Part shown: piece by piece, positions 23,813 to 33,369 of the stretch | Layout of the letters: each line of letters starts with the position of its first letter | Numbering within the stretch: the stretch's first letter is position 1 | DNA from: Paraburkholderia aromaticivorans | GTDB lineage: Bacteria > Pseudomonadota > Gammaproteobacteria > Burkholderiales > Burkholderiaceae | Length of the DNA: 64,000 nucleotides | NCBI RefSeq assembly: GCF_002278075.1 | Contig: NZ_CP022990.1 | Span: forward strand, 2,790,001 to 2,854,000 | Direction: 5' to 3' | Position numbers and translations under genes: made by a program | The notes under the pieces: generated by a model | The model's database searches: none | What the model was told of the DNA's origin: nothing | What the model saw: only the letters and a program-made list of their open reading frames with translations

Positions 23813-25717
23813 ATGAAGCCGGGAAAGAACTCGCTTGATAAAAGACGCACGCGCAAGACCGCCATGGTGGTGGCCGCGGCATTCATCGCGGGGTTGCTCG
23901 CATTCGGCGGGTGGCATTACCAGCAGCGGTCGGAGCAGGTCGCGCCGGCGCTGACGGGCGTCGCGAACCAGATGCGTCACGACGCCTCGGCATGGACGCA
24001 CGAAGAGAAGGACGCGTCGCAAATGTTGCGCGATATTCACGACGCCAACGTCGCGGCGGTCGGCGTCAGTCCCAACGCGATTCTGATTTCGAAGCGCGAC
24101 GGCACGAAATACTTCGTCACGGACCATAACGCGACGTTCTCACACGCGCTTCTGCTTGGTGAACCCAAGGCCGACGAGGCCGCCGCCTATCAACTCGTCT
24201 GGCTTCCCGACGCGGATATCCGTAGCGGCGGCGCGCGCTGGGCGCAACTGTTCGATCAGACGCGCGATGCGATCAGCTTGCTGCTCCCGCTGTTGCTGAT
24301 CGGCGGCATGGTGTGGTTCATGCGGCGCGACATGCGTGGCGGCGCGAGGCTTCTCGACAGCGCGCCCGCGCTGCGTTTCGACGACGTGATCGGCGCGGCC
24401 GAGGCGAAGGCGGCGCTCGCGGACATTCGCAGCTATCTGTCGGACCCGAAGCAGTTCACGTCGATGGGCGTGCGCGCGCCGTGCGGCATTCTGATGGTGG
24501 GCGGACCGGGCGTCGGCAAGACGCGGCTCGCCCAGGCGCTGGCGGGCGAATGCGGCGCGAACTTCATTTCGATCACGGGCAGCTATTTCAGTGCGAAGTA
24601 CTACGGCGTCGGCATCCAGAAGGTCAAGCATCTGTTCGAGCTGGCGCGCCAGAATGCACCCACGGTGATCTTCATCGACGAAGCCGACGGCCTCGCCAAA
24701 CGCACGGATACGGGCAGCGGTCCGGTCGAAGCCGAGAGCAACCGCATCATTAATCAATTGCTGGCGGAGATGGATGGCTTTGCCTCGAACGAAGGGGTCA
24801 TTATCGTCGCGGCGACCAATCATCCCGACAATCTGGACGAGGCATTGCGCCGGCCCGGCCGCTTCGATCGCACCGTGCAGGTGCGTTTGCCCGATCGTGA
24901 AGACCGCGCGAAGATTTTCCGTTTCTATGCGCAGAAGCTGAAGTCGAAATCCGCCGACATCGACTATGACCAGCTGGCGCGTCTGACCACGGGGCTGTCT
25001 CCGGCAACGGTCGCGATGGTGGTGAATCAGGCGGGCCTCGTCGCGCGCAAATCCGGCGACACGGAAATCGCCGCGAAGCATTTCATGGAGGCGATCAAGA
25101 TTGCGCGTATCGGCGACGTGAGCGGCGCCGAGCGCGCATTGAGCGAAGACGAACGCACGCGCATCGCCGTGCACGAAGCGGGGCATGGTCTCGTCGCCGC
25201 GCTGCTGGGCACCGGCGTGCTGGAAGAAGTCACGATCCTGCCGCGCGGCGGCGCGTTGGGTGTCGCGCTCATTACGAAAGCGCAAGACAAGCATCTGTAT
25301 CGCGAGACCGAGATCCGCAACGAAATCCAGGTTTTGCTCGGCGGGCGCAACGCTGAGATTCTGATGTTCTCCGAAGCATCGAGCGGCGCGGCCTCGGATC
25401 TGCAGGAAGCGTCGCGCATCAGCCTCGACATGGTGTCGAAATTCGGCTTCAACAGCGACGGTAATCTGTTTAGCCTCGCGGCGCTGCCGTCGCAGTATGC
25501 GGGTTTGCAAATGAAGAGTGCGATCGAACACGCGAACGTACTGCTGAAGGAATTGAATGAGTTGTGCTTTGGGCTTCTGCACGCATACGAGCCGGTGCTG
25601 CGCGCGATTGCGGACGAATTGCTCGAACAGGAGACGGTGCCCGGAGAGACCGTGTACCGGTTGATCAGGGAGCACAAAAGCACGCTGAAAATCGTTCACG
25701 AGCCGGCGGCGGCTTGA
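23813..25717 (+). CDS. FtsH-like membrane AAA+ metalloprotease (paralog)
   Basis: 634 residues. Two membrane segments (about 17-33 and 153-170) flank a periplasmic domain. The AAA domain has Walker A GGPGVGKT (230-237), Walker B VIFIDEAD and the second region of homology ATNHPDNLDEALRRPGRFDR. The pore loop reads YYGVG. The zinc site HEAGH (454-458) and the later Asp in ASDLQEAS (529) complete an M41 protease. FtsH degrades membrane and short-lived cytosolic proteins. It lacks the usual rrmJ/folP neighbours, so it is a second, specialised copy. The leader contains a terminator-like hairpin. Confidence 0.9.
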   Translation: MKPGKNSLDKRRTRKTAMVVAAAFIAGLLAFGGWHYQQRSEQVAPALTGVANQMRHDASAWTHEEKDASQMLRDIHDANVAAVGVSPNAILISKRDGTKYFVTDHNATFSHALLLGEPKADEAAAYQLVWLPDADIRSGGARWAQLFDQTRDAISLLLPLLLIGGMVWFMRRDMRGGARLLDSAPALRFDDVIGAAEAKAALADIRSYLSDPKQFTSMGVRAPCGILMVGGPGVGKTRLAQALAGECGANFISITGSYFSAKYYGVGIQKVKHLFELARQNAPTVIFIDEADGLAKRTDTGSGPVEAESNRIINQLLAEMDGFASNEGVIIVAATNHPDNLDEALRRPGRFDRTVQVRLPDREDRAKIFRFYAQKLKSKSADIDYDQLARLTTGLSPATVAMVVNQAGLVARKSGDTEIAAKHFMEAIKIARIGDVSGAERALSEDERTRIAVHEAGHGLVAALLGTGVLEEVTILPRGGALGVALITKAQDKHLYRETEIRNEIQVLLGGRNAEILMFSEASSGAASDLQEASRISLDMVSKFGFNSDGNLFSLAALPSQYAGLQMKSAIEHANVLLKELNELCFGLLHAYEPVLRAIADELLEQETVPGETVYRLIREHKSTLKIVHEPAAA

Positions 25718-25751
25718 ACGGATAACCGGCCGCGCAGAGCTGTGACGCGTG

Positions 25752-25780
25752 CGGGCGGCGCCGGCAATCGGCGCCGCCCG
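25752..25780 (+). terminator. 12-bp hairpin after the FtsH-like gene
   Basis: CGGGCGGCGCCG (25752-25763) and CGGCGCCGCCCG (25769-25780) are perfect complements around GCAAT and are followed by TTGTTCTT. It is 35 bases after the protease stop and can also serve the opposing small gene. Confidence 0.75.
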
Positions 25781-25799
25781 TTGTTCTTGATGATCCGCG

Positions 25800-26045
25800 C
25801 TACGCGAAATCCGACGGGCCCGGCGGCGGTACGCCGGGAGGCGTCTCGGTGTCGCCTAACGCTTCGTCGCCGGTTTCGTCAGGCGTCGCCGGCGTTTCGC
25901 CTTTTTTCGGCAGTGGTTGATCGAGACCTGGTTCGACTGGCGTCGGAATGGCGTCGCCGATCGGCTTGGACACCTCGGTGGGGGGGCCGCCAGGGTCTTC
26001 TTCGGGCTGGCGCTCGGGCTCGTGTTCGTTCGGGGAATTGGCCAT
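25800..26045 (-). CDS. 81-residue Pro/Glu-rich protein of unknown function
   Basis: From the ATG at 26045 (MANSPNEHEPERQPEEDP) the product is acidic, proline-rich and probably disordered, ending GVPPPGPSDFA. There is no signal peptide, membrane segment or cysteine. Higher starts in this frame have a different, arginine-rich composition. It is convergent with the FtsH-like gene and shares its terminator. I recognise only the general type of short proline-rich protein, not a family. Confidence 0.6.
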   Translation of the reverse strand: MANSPNEHEPERQPEEDPGGPPTEVSKPIGDAIPTPVEPGLDQPLPKKGETPATPDETGDEALGDTETPPGVPPPGPSDFA

Positions 26046-26192
26046 GATTGCCACGAGGGCTCTCCGGTTGGTGAGGATCACACCATTGCGCAGCAATGCG
26101 CGTACCACGGCCGTCTCGCCTGTGCGATGCGGCTTGATCGCACATCGGTCCGTCCATGCGCCGTCTGCAGGCAAAACGTAAGCCCGCCGGCC

Positions 26193-27368
26193 TCAAGCCG
26201 CATCCGACGCGGCACGCTCATCCGGCAACGGACGCTCGCTTCGCTCCTGACGCGACGGCGACATAGCCGGCGTGCGCGCCGGTGCCGGCGCTTGCCGCGT
26301 CTTCAAACGCAGGATCGGTTCCTCGATCAGCCGCCAGGACAAGACCGCCATCGCGAGCGAAACGGCAAACGACCCGGCAATACCCGCGACGTGCGCCCAC
26401 ACGGGCACCGTGCCGCCGAAGAGCGCCGCTGCGTGATGGTTGCGGGTGAGGTCGGGGATCAGGTTGTGATAGAGGTAAAAGCCATAGCTGATACGTCCAA
26501 AACTCACCAGCCAGCGCGTTTCGAGCAGGCCGATAACGACCGCGTTGCGGCAACAGGCAATGGAACACACCAGCGCCGCGATGCACAAGCCGTAGGCGCC
26601 GCTGACCATGGTGAACAGCATGGGGCTGTCCAGCCGGCTCCACATTGGCTCAGTCGCGCAGAAACCCACGAGCCCGACACTCAACGCGAAGAGGGTCGCG
26701 CCATGGCCAAGCCACGCTCGTAAGCGGCTCTCTCTGCTCGCGATCATCAAGCCGCCGATTCCTCCCAAGGCCAGCAGCCAGAAATTCGTGAGCGGGTGCG
26801 TGTAGATGGTGATCTCCGGCGAATGCGCCGCGCGCATCGCCACGAGCGAAACGAGCCCGGCCGCGACGATCACGAGGCACACCGCGAGATGCCGTCTCGA
26901 GGCGAGCAGCAACAGGAGCGGCGCGAACACGAGATAGAACTGTTCCTCGATCGCGAGGCTCCATAAATGCGAATAGCGTCCCGGCCAATAGCGCAGCACG
27001 GAGCCGATCCAGATGTTCGATAGATAAGCGAAATGAAACGGCATGCCGCTCGCCAATTCAGGACTTGCAATGCCGAACGCCATGAGTGCGCACATCACCA
27101 GCAGCATCAGGTAGTAAATCGGAAAAATGCGCAGGGTGCGGCGAAACAGAAAGCGCTTCAATTCAGCGCCGAATCGGCTCGCACCTGTTTCAATACGCGT
27201 GCGTTGAGCGGAAAGAATACCGATGATCAGAAAGCCGCTCAGCGCGAAAAAGAGCCATACGCCGAGATGGCCGATCTCGCCGATATCGCCGAACAGACGG
27301 TGTTGAAAAAATACCATCAGGACTGCGATCGCGCGCAATCCGTCGAAGCCGGCAATTCTGGTGTTCAT
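26193..27368 (-). CDS. Acyltransferase family 3 (OafA/YrhL-like) membrane protein
   Basis: 391 residues from ATG 27368 (MNTRIAGFDGLRAIAVLMVF), the conserved N-terminus of the family; the longer frame is noise. About ten membrane helices are visible, with the family motifs FFQHR, HLWSLAIEEQFYL and FGRISYGFYLYHN. These proteins move acetyl or other acyl groups onto surface sugars at the inner membrane. It diverges from an OpgC-like gene of the same superfamily. The cytoplasmic tail after about 355 is basic and low-complexity. Confidence 0.88.
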   Translation of the reverse strand: MNTRIAGFDGLRAIAVLMVFFQHRLFGDIGEIGHLGVWLFFALSGFLIIGILSAQRTRIETGASRFGAELKRFLFRRTLRIFPIYYLMLLVMCALMAFGIASPELASGMPFHFAYLSNIWIGSVLRYWPGRYSHLWSLAIEEQFYLVFAPLLLLLASRRHLAVCLVIVAAGLVSLVAMRAAHSPEITIYTHPLTNFWLLALGGIGGLMIASRESRLRAWLGHGATLFALSVGLVGFCATEPMWSRLDSPMLFTMVSGAYGLCIAALVCSIACCRNAVVIGLLETRWLVSFGRISYGFYLYHNLIPDLTRNHHAAALFGGTVPVWAHVAGIAGSFAVSLAMAVLSWRLIEEPILRLKTRQAPAPARTPAMSPSRQERSERPLPDERAASDAA

Positions 27369-27916
27369 GTGGTCGTCTTCCAGTGCGAAGGTGGCGCGCA
27401 AGGTGCGGCCGTTCTGGGCGGTAATGGAAGGACCGGAGCGCCGGCGACGGTCAGGTCGGGCGCGGCGAATGGAAGGCGTCGCAATGACGCGCAACGCGCC
27501 TGCCGATCGCGGATCGGCGGGCGCGTGTCCGGTCCACATGAGTGGCCGCCGTCGACAGATCGGCATCGCGCCAGATCTTTGATGCCCGACGGGCGTGCAT
27601 GAAACCATCCTACGATGAAAAAAAGCAAAAAAAATCGCGCTTCGCATCTGGCGATTTATTTTTCTCGTCCATTACCGATTGAATTCGCGGCCGGCGATTC
27701 AAAGCCGCAAATCTTGCCGCGAATTGAATGCGTGACGACTCAGTATTACCGCATGCCGACAGCCGAATTTCAGATTGCCATTAAGAGATCCGAAATTAAA
27801 GGCGGTTGTCAGCGCGCGCGAAGGGGACGCGCGGGTTTGGCGGGAACGTTCTATTGTCACGGTGTTCCTACGAAAAACGCGCGCGGTATGCGTGCGCCAA
27901 TCTTGCGAGAACCTGA
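27369..27916. other. 548-bp divergent intergenic region
   Basis: It separates the acyltransferase (minus) from the OpgC-like gene (plus). Notable are two A-tracts of seven or eight bases (near 27618-27634) and a 7-bp inverted repeat, AAATCGC (27632-27638) with GCGATTT (27651-27657), followed by TATTTTTC. This AT-rich core probably holds both promoters. A 128-codon frame from 27615 overlaps the OpgC start and is judged spurious. Confidence 0.5.
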
Positions 27917-29050
27917 ATGGAAACCCGTCGCGGCTATCCCGGAGGAAGCCCCCCTGGTGGGCGCTCGATCGAAGTGGATTTCTTTCGCGGCGTCGTGCTG
28001 ATCGTCATCGTGCTGGACCACATTCCCGGCAGCACCCTCTCGCATCTGATGTTGCACGCTTACGCGCTGTGCGATTCGGCAGAGGTGTTCGTATTTCTCG
28101 GCGGCTATGCGTCGGCGGCCGCCTATACGGCAGTGCTCGCGGGGCGCGGCGAGAGCGCGGCGAAGATGCGCTTCGTGCGGCGCTGCTGGGAGATCTACCG
28201 CGCCTATCTGTTGACCGCCGTGCTGACGCTGCTGTCCGGCGCCGTGCTCGCGATGCTGAACCTGAACCGTCCCATGGTCGACCTCACCGGCTGGCCGCCT
28301 TTCGCGGTCGAGCCGCTGCGCGAAGCGTTCGATATCATGCTATTGCGGCGCCAGCCGTATCTGTCGAGCGTGTTGCCCATGTATGTGATCTTCGCGTTAT
28401 GTGTGCCGTTCGCGGTGCCGCTCGCCCGCCGTTCGTCGCTGATGGCGCTGGGTTTGAGCCTGACGGTCTGGGCGCTCGCCCGGCCGCTGGCCGCGTTATT
28501 CAGCATTGACGACGTGGCCGACTGGGCTTTTAATCCGTTTGCATGGCAACTGATGTTCGTGCTCGGGATTCTTTGCCGGGTGCAGCCCATCAGCGACCGC
28601 TTTCATGCCACCCGCACCGCTCGCTGGTGCACGCGGGTCGCGGTGGTGGTGGCGGTCGCTTTCGCTATCGTCAAACTCTTCGTGCTGACGCAACCGTTGC
28701 CGGGCACGTTTAAACAGAACCTTTCTCCGGATCGCGTGATCAACTTCATCGTCATTGCCTGGGTCGCCGCGCAGTTCGTGCGCACGGGCAGCATCGCGTG
28801 GCTCGCGCGGCGGCTGCCCGCCGTGGTCACGGTCGGCCGCACGGGGCTGGTGTGTTTCGTCGCGGGCACCCTGGTGTCGCTGATCGTCGATACGGCGACG
28901 CCGCATACATTCCACGGCTTTCGCGGCGTGCTGATCGGACTGGGCGGCGATCTCGTCGCCATCGGCGCCGTGCTGATGATCGCCCGCGGCTGGAGCGGCT
29001 GGAAAGAGCAGCAGACGCGCACGGCTGCCAATGGCGCGGGTTACGGATGA
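27917..29050 (+). CDS. OpgC-domain membrane protein
   Basis: 377 residues, about ten membrane helices. The N-terminal EVDFFRGVVLIVIVLDHIPGS and the following SAEVFVFLGGYASA are characteristic of the OpgC family, which succinylates osmoregulated periplasmic glucans in some bacteria. No opgGH is present nearby, so the acceptor may be another glycan. The gene is coupled by a 4-base ATGA overlap to a tannase-like esterase, suggesting that acyl groups are both added and removed. Function beyond the family is inferred. Confidence 0.85.
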   Translation: METRRGYPGGSPPGGRSIEVDFFRGVVLIVIVLDHIPGSTLSHLMLHAYALCDSAEVFVFLGGYASAAAYTAVLAGRGESAAKMRFVRRCWEIYRAYLLTAVLTLLSGAVLAMLNLNRPMVDLTGWPPFAVEPLREAFDIMLLRRQPYLSSVLPMYVIFALCVPFAVPLARRSSLMALGLSLTVWALARPLAALFSIDDVADWAFNPFAWQLMFVLGILCRVQPISDRFHATRTARWCTRVAVVVAVAFAIVKLFVLTQPLPGTFKQNLSPDRVINFIVIAWVAAQFVRTGSIAWLARRLPAVVTVGRTGLVCFVAGTLVSLIVDTATPHTFHGFRGVLIGLGGDLVAIGAVLMIARGWSGWKEQQTRTAANGAGYG

Positions 29051-30717
29051 GGTCGCGTTGGGCCCGGATGGGAGTTGCGCGAGATTGGCATGCGGCGATC
29101 CGGCTGGCCGGCGCGTTGTGGTGGCTCGCCGCGCATCCGGCATTCGCCGCGCCCAAGGAAGCGCCGCTCGCCCTGCGCTGCGCGGAATTCGCGGGCGCCG
29201 TTCTGCCTGCCGAACTGATTGCCTTGCCGAGCGCGGGCGTGCAGATCGAAACCGCGACCATGGTGGGCGCCACCGCGCCCGGTAATCAGCAGGGCGGCGA
29301 GTATTGCCGTATCACCGGCCGTATCAAGGGCGTCAGCGCCACCACGCCCGACATCCGTTTCGATCTGAATCTGCCGCGCCGCTGGAACGGCCGCGCGCTG
29401 CAGATCGGCGGCGGCGGCTATAACGGCGTGGTGGTGAGCGGCACCGGCGTGATGCCGTTTTCGCCGAACCGCGCGCCGCTCGCGCAAGGCTACGCGACCT
29501 TCGGCGACGACTCCGGACATGTCGGCGATTCGTCGATTGCGGTCTTCGGCCTCGTCGACGAGGCGGTCACGAACTTCGGCTTCGCGCATCTGAAGAAGAC
29601 GCACGACGCCGCGCTCGCCTTGATTGCACGCGCGTATGGCCGGCCGCCGCAGCGCATGTATTTCGCCGGCGGCTCGACCGGCGGCCGCGAAGGCTACACC
29701 GTCATGCAGCGCTTTCCCGACGATTACGACGGTGTGATCGCCAATTCGCCCGCGCTCAATTTTTCCGGCGTGCGTTTGCTCGGCGTGAGACTCGGGCAGG
29801 CGGAATACAGCACGCCCGGCGGCTTCATTCCGCCGTTGCTGCTCGAACACGTCTATCAACGCTCACTCGCCGTGTGTGATCAACTCGACGGCGCGGCGGA
29901 CGGGATCGTGAGCGACGTCGCCGCGTGCCGGGAGCGCGAAGCGGACATCATCGAGTCGCTGCGCTGCGCCGGGCGCACGCCGTCGCACGATGAATGCCTC
30001 ACCGACGCGCAACTCGCCGCCTTGCTCGTGATGCGCGACGGCCTGTCGTTGCCTTACCGGCTGGCGTGGGACGTCAATGGCTATAGCGGCTACAACGTCT
30101 TTCAGGGCACGCGTCTGACCGGGCTGCTCGGTCTCGCGCATCAGCCTGAGCGTCTGCCGGTGCCGACTTTTTTCGCCAACGGCTACCTGTTCGCGCAAGG
30201 CGACGGCTACATCCGCTATTTCGTCGCGCGGGACGCCGGCTTCGACTCGCTCCGGTTCGACGCGCAACACCCTGGGAAATACCGCGCGCAACTGGTCGCG
30301 CTGTCGCAGACGATCGGCGCGATGAATCCCGACCTCGCGCGCTACATCGCGCGCGGCGGCAAGCTCATCACACTCCAGGGTCTGGCCGACGAAGTCATCA
30401 GCCCGAATCAGACGATTCGCTACTACGACGCGCTGGTCGACCGGTTCGGCGTCGACCAGGTCAATAATTTCATGCGCTTGTACATGGTGCCGGGATTCCA
30501 GCACGGCGGTGGCGTGTTCATTCCATCGGTCGATCTGCTGGGCGCGCTCGATAACTGGGTGACGCGCGGGGCGTCGCCCGAAACCTTGACGGCCACCGAT
30601 ATCGCGGCGGCGACGAATGGGCGTTCGCGTCCGCTATGCCGCTATCCGCTGTTTCCGCGCTACGCCGGCAAGGGCAATGTGAATCTGGCGAGCAGCTTTG
30701 TCTGTGCTGAGCCGTGA
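29047..30717 (+). CDS. Tannase/feruloyl esterase family protein, secreted
   Basis: 556 residues from the ATG overlapping the OpgC-like stop. A signal peptide ends near HPAFA. The nucleophile elbow is GGSTGGREG, and the downstream TLQGLADEVISPNQTIRYY and MVPGFQHGGG hold the Asp and His of the alpha/beta hydrolase triad. Cysteines are paired as in tannases. The family cleaves aromatic acid esters such as gallates and ferulates. Coupling to an acyltransferase-type gene is unusual. Confidence 0.85.
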   Translation: MRSRWARMGVARDWHAAIRLAGALWWLAAHPAFAAPKEAPLALRCAEFAGAVLPAELIALPSAGVQIETATMVGATAPGNQQGGEYCRITGRIKGVSATTPDIRFDLNLPRRWNGRALQIGGGGYNGVVVSGTGVMPFSPNRAPLAQGYATFGDDSGHVGDSSIAVFGLVDEAVTNFGFAHLKKTHDAALALIARAYGRPPQRMYFAGGSTGGREGYTVMQRFPDDYDGVIANSPALNFSGVRLLGVRLGQAEYSTPGGFIPPLLLEHVYQRSLAVCDQLDGAADGIVSDVAACREREADIIESLRCAGRTPSHDECLTDAQLAALLVMRDGLSLPYRLAWDVNGYSGYNVFQGTRLTGLLGLAHQPERLPVPTFFANGYLFAQGDGYIRYFVARDAGFDSLRFDAQHPGKYRAQLVALSQTIGAMNPDLARYIARGGKLITLQGLADEVISPNQTIRYYDALVDRFGVDQVNNFMRLYMVPGFQHGGGVFIPSVDLLGALDNWVTRGASPETLTATDIAAATNGRSRPLCRYPLFPRYAGKGNVNLASSFVCAEP

Positions 30718-30809
30718 ACGGCGGCTTTGCAATAAACGCCGCGCTGATTGCAAGGCGGGTGGGCGTGGCCTGCGAGCCCGGGCCCTGACACGGGTGCCTC
30801 CGGAGTCAC

Positions 30810-30851
30810 AAAAGAAAAGGGCGGCGACGCCTTGACTCGGCGCCGCCGCCC
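30810..30851 (-). terminator. Minus-strand intrinsic terminator after the Gly-rich gene
   Basis: Read on the minus strand, GGGCGGCG (30851-30844) pairs with CGCCGCCC (30826-30819), followed by TTTTCTTTT. It ends the Gly/Asn-rich gene and may also stop read-through from the tannase gene. Confidence 0.75.
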
Positions 30852-30866
30852 CGCTCGAACTCAGCT

Positions 30867-30914
30867 CAGCAACTCAGTTCAGCAACTCAGTCAGCAACTC
30901 AGTTCAGCAACTCA
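30867..30914. repeat. CAGCAACTCAGT(T) tandem repeat, 3.8 copies
   Basis: Units at 30867-30879, 30880-30891, 30892-30904 and 30905-30914 (partial) are 13, 12, 13 and 10 bases long and nearly identical. They lie between the Gly-rich gene and its terminator, so they would be transcribed in its 3' untranslated region. Confidence 0.8.
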
Positions 30915-30932
30915 ACGCATGAGCGATCCGCT

Positions 30933-31340
30933 CTACTGGCCGTTCTGCATCGTGCCGCCGGCCCCATTGTTCATGCCATTACCGGTGCCGTTACCCGTGC
31001 CGCTGCGCGTACCCTTGTTCAAGCCGTTGCTCATGCCGCTATTGGAACGGTTCGTCGACGGGCTGTTCGGCGACGCGCCGGTGCCGGTGCCCATGCCGCC
31101 GCCGGTGCCCGTCACGCCGGGCTGGCCGTAGCCGGAATCGCCCGGGCTCTTCATCGATCCGGTGCCGACACCCGGCGTGGCGGTCCCGCCCGCGCCACCC
31201 GTCGTGCCGCCGCCGGCACCCACGCCGTTGCCTCCACCGCCCGCGCCGCCACCCGCTCCACCGCCGGCCTGTGCGTAAGCTCCACCAGACAATGCCATCA
31301 CGAGCGCCGAAGCAAAAACCATCTTGGTAACGTGTTTCAT
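30933..31340 (-). CDS. Gly/Asn/Thr-rich secreted protein of unknown function
   Basis: 135 residues from ATG 31340, preceded by GGAGGT at good spacing. A signal peptide (VFASALVMALSGGAYAQ) is followed by a low-complexity mature chain: poly-glycine blocks, then GVGTGSMKSPGDSGYGQPG and repeats such as GTGNGTGNGMNNGAGG. There is no cysteine and no fold motif. Similar Gly-rich small secreted proteins are common in Burkholderia without known function. A terminator follows. Confidence 0.75.
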   Translation of the reverse strand: MKHVTKMVFASALVMALSGGAYAQAGGGAGGGAGGGGNGVGAGGGTTGGAGGTATPGVGTGSMKSPGDSGYGQPGVTGTGGGMGTGTGASPNSPSTNRSNSGMSNGLNKGTRSGTGNGTGNGMNNGAGGTMQNGQ

Positions 31341-31779
31341 GTTGACCTCCATAAAGTCGGTTTGATATCACGCAAGCGCTTGTCGCTCACATGCATGGAC
31401 TGCCGCAAGCGGTGTGCCTCGCTTGAGCGTGCCGGCTTCAACGCGAAGGGCACGGCAGCACACAGAAAATCGAGCATGGGCCGTTCCCGGCCGATTGCCG
31501 GAGGAGAAGAAAAGGTAGGGATCCAAAACGATGGAAAGACTTACCTTGCCCCGTGCGGCAGCGTGCGCTGCATTCAGTAAAAGCGGCCGATGCCATGATC
31601 ATCCGTGCTGTGCCGCGTGCGCATTGAGTAAAGGCCAGTCGCGAAGAGCAATCGCAGGATTGTGAAGGCAGGTGGCCCATGCTAGAGTCCGAAGCGCCCG
31701 ATCGGCAGCAACACCACGACGAGCAAAAGCACGGACCGGCACAACGCGCCGTCCGCGGAAAATCGATTACGGGCACCGC
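31341..31779. other. 439-bp divergent intergenic region
   Basis: No gene is supported. It carries the promoter side of the Gly-rich gene at its left end and of the receiver-domain gene at its right end. Frames in it are short and of mixed composition; no clear operator or hairpin was found. Confidence 0.45.
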
Positions 31780-32289
31780 ATGGAAACGCTAGACGGAACA
31801 CGTCCCGTCCAACCTGGTCAGGACGAGATGCAGAACGCTGCGCGCGACGACGGTGGCGAGATCGCCGCGGACAACACCGCGCACAACACCGCGCCTGCCA
31901 GCCTCGCGGGGCCGGCGCTGCGCCTGCTGCTGGTGGACGACAGCGTCGACGCCGTCATGGCAATGTCGTTCTTGCTCGAGGCGGACGGTTACGACGTGCG
32001 GGTCGCGCACGAGGGCCGCCATGCGCTGGAGGTTGCCGCGCAGTTCGAGCCGGAGATCGTGCTGCTCGATCTTGGCCTGCCCGGCATGGACGGCTGTCAA
32101 CTCGCCGAGGAGATGCGCAAGCGCGCGTGCACCGCTCACGCGCTGCTGATCGCGGTAACCGGCTATGGGCAGCCATCCGACCGCCAGCGTTCGCACGAAG
32201 CGGGCTTCGACCACCATCTGGTGAAGCCGGTGTCGCCCGAAGAGATTCAGCGCGTGATTAACGGCCGCTTCCCCGGCGGACAGCGCTAG
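31780..32289 (+). CDS. Single-domain CheY-like response regulator
   Basis: 169 residues from ATG 31780; ATG 31828 is an alternative with AGGA just upstream. After a 45-residue unstructured N-terminus comes one receiver domain: LLLVDDSVDAVMAMSF, the phosphoacceptor Asp in EIVLLDLGLPGMDG, AVTGYGQ and the Lys in HLVKPVS. There is no output domain. No histidine kinase is adjacent; the nearest is 6.7 kb away. Confidence 0.88.
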   Translation: METLDGTRPVQPGQDEMQNAARDDGGEIAADNTAHNTAPASLAGPALRLLLVDDSVDAVMAMSFLLEADGYDVRVAHEGRHALEVAAQFEPEIVLLDLGLPGMDGCQLAEEMRKRACTAHALLIAVTGYGQPSDRQRSHEAGFDHHLVKPVSPEEIQRVINGRFPGGQR

Positions 32290-32442
32290 GCGCGCATCTT
32301 TCCCCCGTCTCGACCCTACGTGTTCGCGGTGCTGCGCTGCAGTGCGCTGCACGCTTTCGCACTTTCCATTACATTGCGGGTGCGGTGGCGCTTGAACACC
32401 GTTCCCTCTAATCAAACAACGGTGTCTGCCATCGTCGATTCC

Positions 32443-33369
32443 ATGCAGCCAATCGTCTCGGTCACGAACCTCTCGAAAACCTATGCGACCGGTTTTCACG
32501 CGCTTAAAAACATCAATCTGGCGATCAACCGCGGGGAAATCTTCGCCTTGCTCGGCCCGAACGGCGCGGGCAAAACAACCCTTATCAGCATCATCTGCGG
32601 CATCGTCAACGCAAGCGAAGGCAGCGTGACGGTGGACGGCCGCGATATCGCGACCGACTATCGCGGCGCGCGCTCGCTGATCGGCCTCGTGCCGCAGGAG
32701 CTGACCACCGACTCCTTCGAGACCGTCTGGGCTACCGTCTCGTTCAGCCGGGGCCTGTTCGGCAAGCCGAAAAACCCGGCGTATGTCGAAAAGGTATTGC
32801 GGGACCTGTCGCTGTGGGAAAAGCGCGATAGCAAGATCATTACCCTCTCGGGCGGCATGAAGCGCCGCGTGCTGATCGCCAAGGCGCTCTCGCACGAGCC
32901 GCGCGTGCTGTTCCTCGACGAACCGACTGCCGGCGTGGACGTGGAGTTGCGCCGCGACATGTGGAAGCTGGTGCGCTCGCTCGCGGCGAGCGGCGTGACG
33001 ATCATTCTAACCACGCACTATATCGACGAGGCCGAGGAGATGGCCGATCGCATCGGCGTGATCAGCGGCGGTGAAATCATGCTGGTCGAAGAGAAGACAG
33101 AGCTGATGCGCAAGCTCGGCAAAAAGCAGTTGACGCTGCAACTGGAAAGCCCGCTCGCACAAGTGCCGCTCTCGCTCGCCGGCTACCGACTCGACGTCGC
33201 GAAGGGCGGCAACGAGCTGATCTACACGTACGAGGGCGAGGGCGGGCGCACCGACATCATCGCGCTGCTCAAGGCGCTCGACGACGCCGGCATCCGTTTC
33301 AAGGACCTGCACACCACGCAAAGTTCGCTCGAAGACATCTTCGTCAGTCTGCTCCGAGGTGACCAATGA
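32443..33369 (+). CDS. ABC-2 type exporter ATP-binding protein
   Basis: 308 residues from ATG 32443 ([17 protein letters not shown]). All motifs are intact: Walker [10 protein letters not shown], signature LSGGMKRR, Walker [13 protein letters not shown] and switch His in [13 protein letters not shown]. The C-terminal extension is typical of the DrrA/NodI-type family for drug, lipid or polysaccharide export. It is coupled to the permease by a 4-base ATGA overlap. Cargo unknown. Confidence 0.9.
   Translation: MQPIVSVTNLSKTYATGFHALKNINLAINRGEIFALLGPNGAGKTTLISIICGIVNASEGSVTVDGRDIATDYRGARSLIGLVPQELTTDSFETVWATVSFSRGLFGKPKNPAYVEKVLRDLSLWEKRDSKIITLSGGMKRRVLIAKALSHEPRVLFLDEPTAGVDVELRRDMWKLVRSLAASGVTIILTTHYIDEAEEMADRIGVISGGEIMLVEEKTELMRKLGKKQLTLQLESPLAQVPLSLAGYRLDVAKGGNELIYTYEGEGGRTDIIALLKALDDAGIRFKDLHTTQSSLEDIFVSLLRGDQ

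Noticed and set aside
27615..28001. 128-codon frame overlapping the OpgC-like start
   Set aside because: Starts in A-tracts, no homology pattern, and the overlapping OpgC frame is clearly real.
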